Part shown: in pieces, positions 17,226 to 25,730 of the stretch
Position numbering within the stretch: the first letter of the stretch is position 1
Layout: every line of letters begins with the position of its first letter
Translations under genes and position numbers: made by a program
Origin: Microbacterium endophyticum
GTDB lineage: Bacteria > Actinomycetota > Actinomycetes > Actinomycetales > Microbacteriaceae
Length of the DNA stretch: 64,000 nt
NCBI RefSeq assembly: GCF_011047135.1
Contig: NZ_CP049255.1
Coordinates: 1,674,001 to 1,738,000 of the forward strand
Direction of reading: 5' to 3'
The notes under the pieces: model-generated
Databases searched by the model: none
What the model saw: the letters and a program-made list of their open reading frames with translations, nothing else
What the model was told of the DNA's origin: nothing

Positions 17226-17630
17226 ATGACGCGACCGTCAGGTGAAGGTTTGACCGACGAGGAACGCTACGACCAGGGCATGTCGGTTCGCCGTGAAGTG
17301 CTCTCGAGTGCGCATGTCGACCGCGCGACGCAGGCCGCGACCGAGATCACGGCGGACTTTCAAGACTTCATCACGCGCGTCGCGTGGGGTGACGTGTGGT
17401 CGCGCCCGGGCCTTGATCGCCGTTCACGTTCGATTGCCGTGCTGTCATCGCTCATCGCGCACGGTCACCACGAAGAGCTCGCGATGCACCTGAAAGCCGC
17501 GTGTCGAAACGGGCTCAGCATCGCCGAGATCACCGAAGTGATCTTGCAGAGTGCGATCTACTCCGGTGTTCCCGCGGCCAACACTGCGTTTCGGATCGCG
17601 AACGAGGTCTTCGCTGACGACGAGGCGTGA
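17226..17630 (+). CDS. pcaC: 4-carboxymuconolactone decarboxylase
   Basis: 134 residues. The family's AhpD-like helical fold is evident: DEERYDQGMSVRREVL at the N-terminus, WGDVWSRPGLDRRSRSI, then LIAHGHHEELAMHLKAACRNG with the conserved His, and a closing IYSGVPAANTAF. It decarboxylates 4-carboxymuconolactone to the enol-lactone used by PcaD. It is the last gene of the operon and converges on pobA with a gap of only 10 bases. Confidence 0.95.
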   Translation: MTRPSGEGLTDEERYDQGMSVRREVLSSAHVDRATQAATEITADFQDFITRVAWGDVWSRPGLDRRSRSIAVLSSLIAHGHHEELAMHLKAACRNGLSIAEITEVILQSAIYSGVPAANTAFRIANEVFADDEA

Positions 17631-17640
17631 TCGCGCCGGC

Positions 17641-18819
17641 TTAGGGCTGGTGCGGCCAGCCGGTGTAGGCCTCGGCGAGGTAGGTCTGGCCCGCTTTCGA
17701 CTCGACCACTGAACGCAGCTCGCCGAGCTGGCGCCGACGATCGAAGTCCGATGCGTCGGGCGCGACGTGCAGCATGCTCGTCATCCACCACGAGAAGTGC
17801 TGCGCCTTCCAGATTCGCTGCAGTGCCTTCTCGGCGTAGGCGTCGATCAGACGATCATCGTTTTCGAGCAGCAGCGCACGCAGAGCCTTTTCGAGCAGAA
17901 CGACGTCGGCGATCGCAAGATTCATGCCCTTCGCGCCGGTGGGCGGCACAGTGTGGGCTGCATCGCCGATGAGTGCGACCCGGTTCTTTCGCAGCTCGTG
18001 CGCGACGAAGCTCCGAAAGCGCAGCACGTCCCGCTGAAAGATCGGACCTTCGGTAAGGGTTGTGCCGGGCACGCGCGCCTGCAGGTGCTCCCACAGTTCT
18101 GCTTCGCTGAACGCGGTGGGGTCGGTTTCGGGGGCGCACTGAAAGTACATGCGCTGCACTGTTGCGCTTCGCTGGCTGATGAGCGCGAAACCCTTGTCGG
18201 AGTTGCTGTAGATGAGCTCTTCAGAACTCGGCGGTGCCTCGCACAGGATGCCGAACCACGCGAACGGATATTCGCGAAAGTAGCCACCGGTTGCAGACCC
18301 GCTAACCGCAGCGCGTGCGACGCTGCGAGAGCCGTCTGCACCGACGACGAAGTCAGCTTCGATCGTCAGCGGCTGCCCCTCGGCATCCGTCGCGATGACT
18401 TTCGGGTGCGCGGGGTTCTCGTCTTCGACTCGCGACGCTGTGATGCCGAAACGGAGGTCTTGGCCGGCGGTAAGTCGCACGGCAATGAGATCTTTCAACA
18501 CTTCGTGCTGCGGAAAAAGCCATACCGCCCGGTCGACGAGGTCGGCGAAGTCGATGCGGTGACCTTCGCCGGCAAAGCGAAGCTCGATGCCCTCGTGCCG
18601 GTTTCCCTCGCTGAGTACGCGGGGAGATGCGCCCGATGAGTCGAGGAGTTCCACCGTGCTCTGCTCGAGGATGCCGGCGCGGATCGTGCTTTCGATCTCT
18701 TCGCGCGAGCGCTGATCGATGACAACCGACTCGATGCCGGCTCGATCGAGAAGGTGGGCCAAGAGGAGCCCCGCGGGCCCTGCCCCGATGATGGCTACTC
18801 GGGTGCGAACTGTCGTCAT
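17641..18819 (-). CDS. pobA: 4-hydroxybenzoate 3-monooxygenase
   Basis: 392 residues, matching the typical 394 of PobA. FAD fingerprint GAGPAGLLLAHLL at residues 10-22, the DG fingerprint region FVVGADGSRSVAR, and the GDAAHTVPPTGAKGMNLA flavin-ribityl motif are present. It hydroxylates 4-hydroxybenzoate to protocatechuate, the substrate of PcaHG encoded convergently. The start ATG at 18819 is preceded by AAGGAG. The 198-bp region upstream, before the next IclR gene's stop codon, holds its promoter. Confidence 0.95.
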   Translation of the reverse strand: MTTVRTRVAIIGAGPAGLLLAHLLDRAGIESVVIDQRSREEIESTIRAGILEQSTVELLDSSGASPRVLSEGNRHEGIELRFAGEGHRIDFADLVDRAVWLFPQHEVLKDLIAVRLTAGQDLRFGITASRVEDENPAHPKVIATDAEGQPLTIEADFVVGADGSRSVARAAVSGSATGGYFREYPFAWFGILCEAPPSSEELIYSNSDKGFALISQRSATVQRMYFQCAPETDPTAFSEAELWEHLQARVPGTTLTEGPIFQRDVLRFRSFVAHELRKNRVALIGDAAHTVPPTGAKGMNLAIADVVLLEKALRALLLENDDRLIDAYAEKALQRIWKAQHFSWWMTSMLHVAPDASDFDRRRQLGELRSVVESKAGQTYLAEAYTGWPHQP

Positions 18820-19017
18820 GTCGTCTCCTTCGACGTGCTCCGTGTCGTCTTCTTCGACGGTGCTCAGAAAGTGTCCCCTGCGGTCACTCGCTGTTGTTGG
18901 CTCTTCCCGTTGAATAGGAAACAATCTTCAGCCCGCGCCCTCGCCCGCGCCCCCGCCGCTCTCGCGACTTGCCTGTTTTGCGGGTGTTGCGCACCGATGC
19001 CCACGAAGACGGGCAAA

Positions 19018-19776
19018 TCAACCGGGCGGGAGGGGGTCGAGAGCCGCGCGGATGCCGCGAGCCGCCGCCAACAGAGCGTCCAACGCGGGCTCGGGCGCGG
19101 CCTCGCGCGGAAGAACGACCGACAGCGCGGCCACCACCGTGCCCGACGAGTCTCGTACCGGAACCGCAACGCCGGTCGACACCGCTTGGATCGTCCCCGG
19201 TGCAACGACGTGGCCGAGCCGACGCACATCGGCGAGCGCGCGGCGGAGTGCCGCGGCATCCGTGATCGTGTCTGCAGAGAGGCGCTTGAGGGGTGCCGCC
19301 AGCACGCGTTCCTGCAACTCGGCGGGGGCATAGGCCAGCAGCACGAGGCCGGATGACGACGCGTGCAGAGGGAGGCGTCCCGCGATGCGCGTGATATTTG
19401 CGCCGGATTCCGGCGAGGACAGGCGTTCGAGAAAGAGCGCTTCGTCTTGCTCGAGCACCGCGAGTTGAGTGTGCTCGTGAATTCGGGCCTGCACGCGTTC
19501 CATGTGGGGGAGCGCGGCCTGACGCAGTCGCAATGCGGCTGAGCCGCGGAGCGCGAGCTCCCACAGACGCAGGCCCAGGCGTACCCGATGATCATCATCA
19601 CGTTCGAGGAGGCCCGCCGACACCAGATCGTCGACGATGCGGTGCGCTGTCGACGATGGTAGTCCCGCGCGTCGACCGATCTGCGTTGCTGTCTGCAGAG
19701 TGCGATCGGTGTCGAAGGTGTCGAGAACGCGCACGATACGGTCGGTGACCGATTCTCCCGACGGCGAGTTGGCCAT
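19018..19776 (-). CDS. IclR-family regulator (PobR-like)
   Basis: 252 residues from the ATG at 19776; longer alternatives reach 19848 but would run close to the divergent mscS gene. The N-terminal winged helix has VTDRIVRVLDTFD, QIGRRAGLPSSTAHRIVDDL and LERDDD; the effector domain shows GRLPLHASSSGLVLLAYAP. It lies upstream of pobA on the same strand, and IclR proteins called PobR control pobA in other bacteria, so 4-hydroxybenzoate control of pobA is likely (inference). Confidence 0.85.
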   Translation of the reverse strand: MANSPSGESVTDRIVRVLDTFDTDRTLQTATQIGRRAGLPSSTAHRIVDDLVSAGLLERDDDHRVRLGLRLWELALRGSAALRLRQAALPHMERVQARIHEHTQLAVLEQDEALFLERLSSPESGANITRIAGRLPLHASSSGLVLLAYAPAELQERVLAAPLKRLSADTITDAAALRRALADVRRLGHVVAPGTIQAVSTGVAVPVRDSSGTVVAALSVVLPREAAPEPALDALLAAARGIRAALDPLPPG

Positions 19777-19851
19777 GCGTACAGATTGGCACACGCTCGC
19801 GATCGCTGCGAAGGGGTCGCATTGCTTGCGGCCATGTGCTTGGCTCATCGC

Positions 19852-20871
19852 ATGCCGAGCAGCTATGCGTTAGCCGCAATCAATGTTTTCGACGTCTCGA
19901 TATCGCTCACTGCTGCGGTGACGGCGGCGGCCATTCTCGTTGCCGCCGCGGTCATCGCGTTCATTTTTCGTGCCGCGATACTTCGGTATTCCCGTCGGCA
20001 AGACAACACTCATGCCGCGACCTGGTACACGCTTTCGCGGCTCGTGACGTATGCAGTCATCGTCGTAGGAGTGCTGATTGCGATCACCGTCCTTGGCGTT
20101 CCGCTCGATAGATTTGCGGTTCTCGCTGGCGCGCTCGGCGTTGGACTCGGCTTCGGGCTGCAAACGCTTTTCAGCAACTTCGTATCGGGCATCGTGTTGC
20201 TTCTCGACAAATCGCTCAAGGTCGGCGACTTTGTCGAGCTCGAGTCAGGTGTCACTGGAGAGGTCCGCGACATCAAGATTCGAGCCACGACGGTCGTGAC
20301 GAACGACAACATCGACATTCTGGTGCCGAACTCCGAGTTCGTGAGTGGGCGCGTCGTCAACTGGACGCACCGTGAGGTGCTGCGAAGACTCCGGGTTCCG
20401 TTCGGGGTTGCGTACGGCACAGGCAAAGAGGTCGTGAAGAAAGCAGCGCTTGAGGCTGCGGCATCCGTCCCGTTCACCCTCGATCTTGAAGGACCCCGCC
20501 GGCCGCAGGTGTGGCTGAGCGAATTCGGCGCGAGCTCTCTCAACTTTGAGCTCGTGATCTGGTTGAACCCCGAGGCCACGAAGAAGCCGATTGCAGTGAC
20601 TGCTGCTTACAACTGGGCGATCCACTCCGCGCTGCAACGCCATGGCATCGAGATTCCGTTCCCTCAGCGCGACCTCAACGTGCGCAGTGTGTTCGGTCTG
20701 AGCGATGAAGAAGCGCGAGCGGCGCTGGGCTTCGCTGATCAACCTGAATCGTCTGAACCGACGCCTTCGAAAGGTGTTTCGGTCGACGATGCACGCGACA
20801 ACGATGCGATCGACGACGTCAGCGGAGACGCAGCCGATATGCCCGACCGCTCGACCGACGAGGGTATCTAG
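19852..20871 (+). CDS. MscS-family mechanosensitive channel
   Basis: 339 residues. Three membrane segments: AAVTAAAILVAAAVIAFIF, LVTYAVIVVGVLIAITVLG and the pore helix AVLAGALGVGLGFGLQTLF with its Gly/Ala packing, leading into the conserved FVSGIVLLLDKSLKVGDFVE and the PNSEF beta domain. A disordered acidic tail of about 50 residues ends the protein. It would release solutes on osmotic downshock. It is unrelated in function to the pca genes around it. The gene ends only 9 bases before a candidate pcaI promoter. Confidence 0.92.
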   Translation: MPSSYALAAINVFDVSISLTAAVTAAAILVAAAVIAFIFRAAILRYSRRQDNTHAATWYTLSRLVTYAVIVVGVLIAITVLGVPLDRFAVLAGALGVGLGFGLQTLFSNFVSGIVLLLDKSLKVGDFVELESGVTGEVRDIKIRATTVVTNDNIDILVPNSEFVSGRVVNWTHREVLRRLRVPFGVAYGTGKEVVKKAALEAAASVPFTLDLEGPRRPQVWLSEFGASSLNFELVIWLNPEATKKPIAVTAAYNWAIHSALQRHGIEIPFPQRDLNVRSVFGLSDEEARAALGFADQPESSEPTPSKGVSVDDARDNDAIDDVSGDAADMPDRSTDEGI

Positions 20872-20879
20872 GTGGATGG

Positions 20880-20950
20880 TTGCGTCGCTCGCGCTTCGTT
20901 CGCATAATGGAGCACATGCATAGCGAACACCTGTTCGCATAGCGAACACG
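20880..20950 (+). promoter_or_regulatory. pcaIJF promoter and PcaR-type operator cluster
   Basis: A plausible promoter, TTGCGT (20880-20885), 17-bp spacer, CATAAT (20903-20908), is overlaid by four alternating half-sites: GTTCGCATA (20899-20907), GCGAACA (20923-20929), TGTTCGC (20932-20938) and GCGAACA (20942-20948). The last two form a perfect 17-bp palindrome TGTTCGCATAGCGAACA. IclR-family proteins bind such dyads. Confidence 0.6.
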
Positions 20951-20961
20951 CGAGGTGCTCC

Positions 20962-21717
20962 ATGATCAACAAAGAAGTGACGGATGCCGCAACCGCTGTT
21001 GCCGGAATCCCCGACGGTGCGACGGTCATGATCGGAGGCTTCGGCCGCGCCGGGCAGCCGGTCGAGCTCATTGATGCGCTCATCGCGCGCGGAGCACGCG
21101 ACTTGACGATCATCAACAACAACGCCGGCAACGGTGACACCGGGCTCGCGGCCCTGCTCGCCACGGGCGGCGTGCGAAAAATCATCTGTTCGTTTCCGCG
21201 GCAGTCGGATTCGTGGGTGTTCGATGGCCTGTACCGCGCCGGAAAAATCGAGCTGGAGCTTGTGCCGCAGGGAAACCTCGCCGAGCGTATTCGCGCCGCC
21301 GGCGCTGGTATCGGCGCCTTTTTCACGCCGACCGGCTACGGCACACAGCTCGCCGAGGGCAAAGAGACCCGCGAAATCGATGGACGAATGTACGTCTTGG
21401 AATACCCGATTCGGGCGGACTTCGCCCTCGTGAGCGCGCTGAAGGCAGACCGCTGGGGAAACCTGGTTTACCGCGAGACGGCGCGTAACTTCGGTCCGAT
21501 CATGGCAGCAGCGGCGACCCACACGATCGTGCAGGTCGACGAGGTTGTGACGCTTGGCTCCATCGATCCCGAGACTGTCGTGACCCCGGGCATCTACGTA
21601 GACAGCGTGGTCGCCGTGGGCGAGCGCTCATGGCTCGATCACGACACTTTCATCGGCGGGGTCACGATCGAGGGCGACCTGGTAGAGCCCGCAAGCACAG
21701 CGACAACGGAGGCATGA
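20962..21717 (+). CDS. pcaI: 3-oxoadipate CoA-transferase subunit A
   Basis: 251 residues, CoA-transferase family I alpha chain: GATVMIGGFGRAGQP (the ...GG.G..G.P nucleotide loop), NNNAGNGDTG and the FFTPTGYGT segment. It transfers CoA from succinyl-CoA to 3-oxoadipate with PcaJ. GAGGTG precedes the ATG at 20962. One untranslated base separates its stop from pcaJ. It follows a promoter with PcaR-like dyads. Confidence 0.93.
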   Translation: MINKEVTDAATAVAGIPDGATVMIGGFGRAGQPVELIDALIARGARDLTIINNNAGNGDTGLAALLATGGVRKIICSFPRQSDSWVFDGLYRAGKIELELVPQGNLAERIRAAGAGIGAFFTPTGYGTQLAEGKETREIDGRMYVLEYPIRADFALVSALKADRWGNLVYRETARNFGPIMAAAATHTIVQVDEVVTLGSIDPETVVTPGIYVDSVVAVGERSWLDHDTFIGGVTIEGDLVEPASTATTEA

Positions 21718-21718
21718 C

Positions 21719-22381
21719 ATGGCAACCACACTTTCCCGCCCCGACCTCGCCGCCCGCATTGCATCGGATATTCCCGAAGGCGCGATCGTCAACCTCGGTA
21801 TCGGTGCACCGACGCTGGTTGCCAACTTTCTTCCTGATGACCTCGAAATCATCCTGCACACCGAAAACGGGATGCTCGGAATGGGCGCGAAGCCCGAGCC
21901 TGAGCGCGTCGATCCCGACCTGATCAATGCCGGCAAGCAGCCGGTGACGGCACTCGCGGGAGCCGCATACTTCCATCACGCGGACTCGTTCGCGATGATG
22001 CGCGGTGGGCATCTCGACGTGTGTGTGCTGGGAGCTTTCCAGGTGTCGCAAACCGGGGATCTCGCCAACTGGTCCACGGGAGCGCCCGGAGCAATCCCCG
22101 CCGTCGGCGGGGCAATGGACCTCGCAATCGGAGCGAAAGCCGTCTACGTCATGACCGATCTCCTGACGAAGACCGGCGAATCCAAACTGGTCGAGGCGTG
22201 CACGTATCCGCTCACCGGCGTCGGCTGTGTCACTCGGGTTTACACCGACTACGCCATCTTCGATGTGACGGCTGATGGCTTCGCGGTACGCGAGGCATTC
22301 GGCGAGAACACGGTCGAAAGCCTCGCCGAGCTCACCGGCCTCACCCTGACGGATGCCGCGGCATCCGAGAACGGTAACTGA
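21719..22381 (+). CDS. pcaJ: 3-oxoadipate CoA-transferase subunit B
   Basis: 220 residues. The catalytic glutamate motif is in HTENGMLGMG (Glu at about residue 45), followed by GGHLDVCVLGAFQVSQTGD and GGAMDLAIGAKAVYV, typical of beta chains of family I CoA-transferases. It pairs with PcaI. ATG at 21719 follows GGAGGC within the pcaI 3' end; one base separates it from pcaF. Confidence 0.94.
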   Translation: MATTLSRPDLAARIASDIPEGAIVNLGIGAPTLVANFLPDDLEIILHTENGMLGMGAKPEPERVDPDLINAGKQPVTALAGAAYFHHADSFAMMRGGHLDVCVLGAFQVSQTGDLANWSTGAPGAIPAVGGAMDLAIGAKAVYVMTDLLTKTGESKLVEACTYPLTGVGCVTRVYTDYAIFDVTADGFAVREAFGENTVESLAELTGLTLTDAAASENGN

Positions 22382-22382
22382 C

Positions 22383-23552
22383 ATGACTGAGACCTACATT
22401 TACGACGCCGTACGCACGCCGTTCGGGCGAGCCGGTGGCGCGCTGTCGGGCGTGCGGCCCGATGACTTGGCGGCCGTCGTGATGCGTGCCGCCGTTGAGC
22501 GTGCGGGCCTTGACCCGGCGCGCATCGATGACGTGATCTTCGGCGATGCGAATCAAGCCGGTGAAGACAACCGCAACGTCGCGCGCTTCGGAGCGCTCTT
22601 GGCGGGTTTTCCCTCGAGCGTGTCGGGTGTGACGGTCAACCGCCTCTGCGGATCAGCCGTCGAAGCCGTCATTCAGGGCTCGCGTGCGATCGCCTCGGGT
22701 GACGCTGACATCATTCTCGCCGGCGGTGTCGAATCGATGAGTCGCGCGCCGTACGTCGTCGAAAAGTCGCCGAAGCCATGGCCCGCTGTCGGAAACCAGA
22801 CGATGTGGAACACCTCGATCGGATGGCGCATGACCAACCCGGCTCTTCGAGCGGAGTGGTCGATCTCAAACGGCGCATCGGCTGAGAAGCTCGCCGAGAT
22901 CTACGGCATCTCACGCGACGCTCAAGACGAGTTCGCGCTGCAAAGTCACCGACTCGCGGCGGAAGCCTGGGCGAATGGTTTCTACGATGGCGAGATCGTG
23001 CAGGTTCCCGGTGCGGAACTCTCTCGCGATGAGGGTATTCGCGCCGACACGACGAAAGAGAAGTTGGCGGGACTCAAAGCACTGTTTGCGAAAGACGGAT
23101 CGGTAACCGCCGGCAACTCGTCGTCGATCAACGATGGTGCGAGCGCTGTGTTACTCGGACGCGAGGGAGTAATCGACGGTGAGCCGCTCGCTCGGATCGC
23201 CGGTCGTGGCGTCTTCGGCAATGACCCGGATGTCTTCGGGGTTGCACCGGTTGAGGCTGCCAACCGGGCCCTTGTCCGCGCCGGGCTCACGTGGGCAGAC
23301 GTCGATCTTGTCGAGTTGAACGAGGCCTTCGCCTCGCAGAGCCTCGCGTGCCTGCAATCATGGCCCGATCTCGATCCCGCAAAGCTCAACGTGCATGGCG
23401 GGGCGATTGCGATGGGGCATCCGCTCGGGGCGTCCGGCGGACGCATCATCGGGCACGCCGCGCACGAGCTGGCCCGCCGCGGTGGCGGGGTCGCGGTCGC
23501 GGCAATCTGCATCGGCGTCGGGCAGGGTCTCGCAGTGGTCTTGGAGCGCTGA
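22383..23552 (+). CDS. pcaF: 3-oxoadipyl-CoA thiolase
   Basis: 389 residues. Thiolase signatures: nucleophile Cys in VNRLCGSAVEAV (about residue 87), the GGVESMSRAPYV loop, NGGAxxMGHPLGASGGRI in the form GGAIAMGHPLGASG with the catalytic His, and the closing CIGVGQGLAVVLE Cys. It cleaves 3-oxoadipyl-CoA to succinyl-CoA and acetyl-CoA, the last step of the pathway. The two genes before it and the IclR gene after it are 1 and 8 bases away, forming a pcaIJFR operon. Confidence 0.95.
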   Translation: MTETYIYDAVRTPFGRAGGALSGVRPDDLAAVVMRAAVERAGLDPARIDDVIFGDANQAGEDNRNVARFGALLAGFPSSVSGVTVNRLCGSAVEAVIQGSRAIASGDADIILAGGVESMSRAPYVVEKSPKPWPAVGNQTMWNTSIGWRMTNPALRAEWSISNGASAEKLAEIYGISRDAQDEFALQSHRLAAEAWANGFYDGEIVQVPGAELSRDEGIRADTTKEKLAGLKALFAKDGSVTAGNSSSINDGASAVLLGREGVIDGEPLARIAGRGVFGNDPDVFGVAPVEAANRALVRAGLTWADVDLVELNEAFASQSLACLQSWPDLDPAKLNVHGGAIAMGHPLGASGGRIIGHAAHELARRGGGVAVAAICIGVGQGLAVVLER

Positions 23553-23560
23553 CGGCCGGA

Positions 23561-24343
23561 ATGACTGAAGACGAACCCCTGAAAGACCAGCCGGATGTCG
23601 TGCAGTCGTTCGTTCGCGGGCTCGCCGTCATTCGCGCTTTCGACGCGCAGCATCCGCATCTAAGTCTCAGTGAAGTCTCTCGGCGCGCCGACATTACACG
23701 TGCCGCCGCTGGTCGCTTTTTGCGCACTCTCGAGAGCCTCGGTTACGTGCGAAATCGAGCCGGCAGCTACGCGCTCACACCCCGCGTTCTCGAGTTGGGT
23801 TTCAGCTACCTTTCGGCGCTTTCGCTCCCGGAGGTGCTGCAGCCGCACCTGGAACGTCTATCGCACGATGTCAACGAGTCGGTTTCGGCCGCGGTGCTCG
23901 ACGGCGGAGACATTGTGTACGTCGCGAGGGTTCCTACGCGGCGCATCATGAGCGTCAGCATCCTGATTGGCACCCGTTTTCCGGCGCACGCGACGAGCAT
24001 GGGTCGAGTTTTGCTGGCCGGACTGGCAGAAACGGATGCCTCGGCAGCACTTGGCGTGGCAGATCTTCGTCCGCTGACCGACAAGACCGTGACAGACGCG
24101 CGGGAGCTGGCCGAAGAGCTTGTGCGCGTGCGGCAACAGGGCTGGGCACTCGTCGACGGTGAGCTCGAGACGGGCCTTCGGTCGATTGCGGCTCCGGTCT
24201 TCGATCGTTCCGGTGCTGTCGTCGCGGCGATCAATATCTCCGCAAGTGCCGCCGGGTGCTCTCTTGAGCAGCTCCGTGACATTTACGCTCCCGCGCTTCG
24301 CGAGACCGCCGACGCGATCACACGAGAGTGGTCGCTGGTTTAG
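23561..24343 (+). CDS. pcaR: IclR-family beta-ketoadipate regulator (PcaR-like)
   Basis: 260 residues from ATG 23561, 8 bases after pcaF. N-terminal wHTH: VVQSFVRGLAVIRAF, LSEVSRRADITRAAAGRFLR, LESLGYVRN; the effector domain shows SVSILIGTRFPAHATSMGRV and the RQQGWALVDGELETGLRSI motif of the PcaR/PcaU/PobR subgroup. PcaR proteins respond to beta-ketoadipate and activate pca genes. It is the best candidate for binding the TGTTCGC dyads before pcaI and pcaH. A GC-rich hairpin follows its stop. Confidence 0.9.
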   Translation: MTEDEPLKDQPDVVQSFVRGLAVIRAFDAQHPHLSLSEVSRRADITRAAAGRFLRTLESLGYVRNRAGSYALTPRVLELGFSYLSALSLPEVLQPHLERLSHDVNESVSAAVLDGGDIVYVARVPTRRIMSVSILIGTRFPAHATSMGRVLLAGLAETDASAALGVADLRPLTDKTVTDARELAEELVRVRQQGWALVDGELETGLRSIAAPVFDRSGAVVAAINISASAAGCSLEQLRDIYAPALRETADAITREWSLV

Positions 24344-24373
24344 ACCCCGCCTACCCCGCAGGGGCGGAAGGGG

Positions 24374-25678
24374 CTACGAGGACTCGGGCGCCACAGCGGC
24401 GCGGAGCGCGTGCTCGATACGGTCGAGCCATCCTCCGACGTTTGTGCGGGCCTCGGGAGTCTCGGGGTAGCGGCAGCGCAGGTGAAGGCCGGAGTCGTTG
24501 ACGATGAACCAGATCATGACGCCGTCGGTGCGGATTGACGCCGAGACATACTGAATCCCGAGATCCGGTGCGACTTCGGGGAGCCGCCGGGTGTCGAGCC
24601 ACGAGATCGCGAACATCCCCGGCCCTTGCGGCATGCCGCCGTAGGGAGCGAATATCGGGGCAAGCGGATACGAACCCAGCGCGAGAGCATCTTTGACCGC
24701 TCCCGCACAGGCTTTCGGGCTCGCCTCCACACACTCGATCACAGCGTTGGTGATGAACCATCCCACGGCATCGAGCCATCGTGCCTCGTGGCGAGAGTGC
24801 ACCGGAAACACCGCACGCAGGGGCTGCCCGCTCATGTCGCGCGTCACCTGCGTCAGCACCGAAAGTGCAAGTGCGGTCGGCCGAACGCCCGCTGCCGCGG
24901 CCTCTGCCTCGAAGACCCGAACCTCAGCGCTGTCGAGCACATCGCGAACTTCGACGACCTCGGCCTGCGGCACGGAGACATCGCCGAGGGGGAGCGGAAA
25001 CACCGGCATAAGGCCGTCACCGGCATCGAGGATGCGGTCCCAGCGGGCTCCGATTTCGGCCGGGGCCGGTGGCATCCGCTCGAGCACCGTGGTGTGCTCG
25101 GCGAAAGTCGCCGCGGGTGCGAGGGTTGGGTCTTCGCCGTCGTGAACCGAAGCAAGCGCGCTCATGAGATCACGCACGATGATGAGCAGCGACCACATAT
25201 CGACGTGCGAATGATCCGAACCGATCACGACGACGGGTCGGTCGTCGGCCTCGGGTTCAACGAGGCACAGGAGATGCGATGGGCGCGAGAACGGTGAGCA
25301 TGCCTCATCGAGAACGTCACGCAAGACATCTCTCGTCGCACGCCCCGAAGCGACAGGATACTCCCGCCACACGCCGTGTGAGACCTCAACGCGGTTGAGT
25401 GAGACGTCGCCGTTCGGTTCGTTCGTGAACGCGGTCTGCAGCGTGCCGTGTCGCGATATAACCGCGTGCCACGCCGTGGCGAGGTCGCTGTGGGGCACAG
25501 CGGAAGGCAGGCGAAGCGCGACTGCCATCCAAGATCCGGCGCGATCTCCGAGCGCCACATGGCGCCCCTGGTCAAAAGAAATAGGCAGTTCAGCACCGAA
25601 ATCTGCTGTGATTTCGGTGGCATAAGTGTGCAGCCGCCCGGCTGGGAGGATCATTTGGGCGACATTTGTCAGGCGCAT
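24374..25678 (-). CDS. Condensation-domain (acyltransferase-like) protein
   Basis: About 434 residues from ATG 25678 (MRLTNVAQM); an ATG at 25711 is possible. The fold resembles NRPS condensation or PapA-type acyltransferases: an N-terminal LPSAVPHSDLATAWHAVISRH region, the active-site motif SDHSHVDMWS in place of HHxxxDG, and a C-terminal DTRRLPE/GVMIWFIVND segment. One His and the Asp of the catalytic motif are retained. It is a free-standing single domain; no NRPS or PKS is near. It may acylate or esterify a small molecule; the substrate is unknown. Divergent from a hydrolase gene. Confidence 0.65.
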   Translation of the reverse strand: MRLTNVAQMILPAGRLHTYATEITADFGAELPISFDQGRHVALGDRAGSWMAVALRLPSAVPHSDLATAWHAVISRHGTLQTAFTNEPNGDVSLNRVEVSHGVWREYPVASGRATRDVLRDVLDEACSPFSRPSHLLCLVEPEADDRPVVVIGSDHSHVDMWSLLIIVRDLMSALASVHDGEDPTLAPAATFAEHTTVLERMPPAPAEIGARWDRILDAGDGLMPVFPLPLGDVSVPQAEVVEVRDVLDSAEVRVFEAEAAAAGVRPTALALSVLTQVTRDMSGQPLRAVFPVHSRHEARWLDAVGWFITNAVIECVEASPKACAGAVKDALALGSYPLAPIFAPYGGMPQGPGMFAISWLDTRRLPEVAPDLGIQYVSASIRTDGVMIWFIVNDSGLHLRCRYPETPEARTNVGGWLDRIEHALRAAVAPESS

Positions 25679-25730
25679 GGCGTCGTAGTCTATGGGGCAA
25701 AGATCTCTCATTTGTGACGTTAGGAGCCCC

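Noticed and set aside
20245..21522. 425-codon minus-strand frame crossing two genes
   Set aside because: Runs opposite mscS and pcaI and through a promoter region; no domain.
24344..24373. GC-rich CCCC-GCA-GGGG hairpin between pcaR and the condensation gene as a terminator
   Set aside because: The hairpin is plausible but has no U-tract on either strand, so I do not list it as a terminator.
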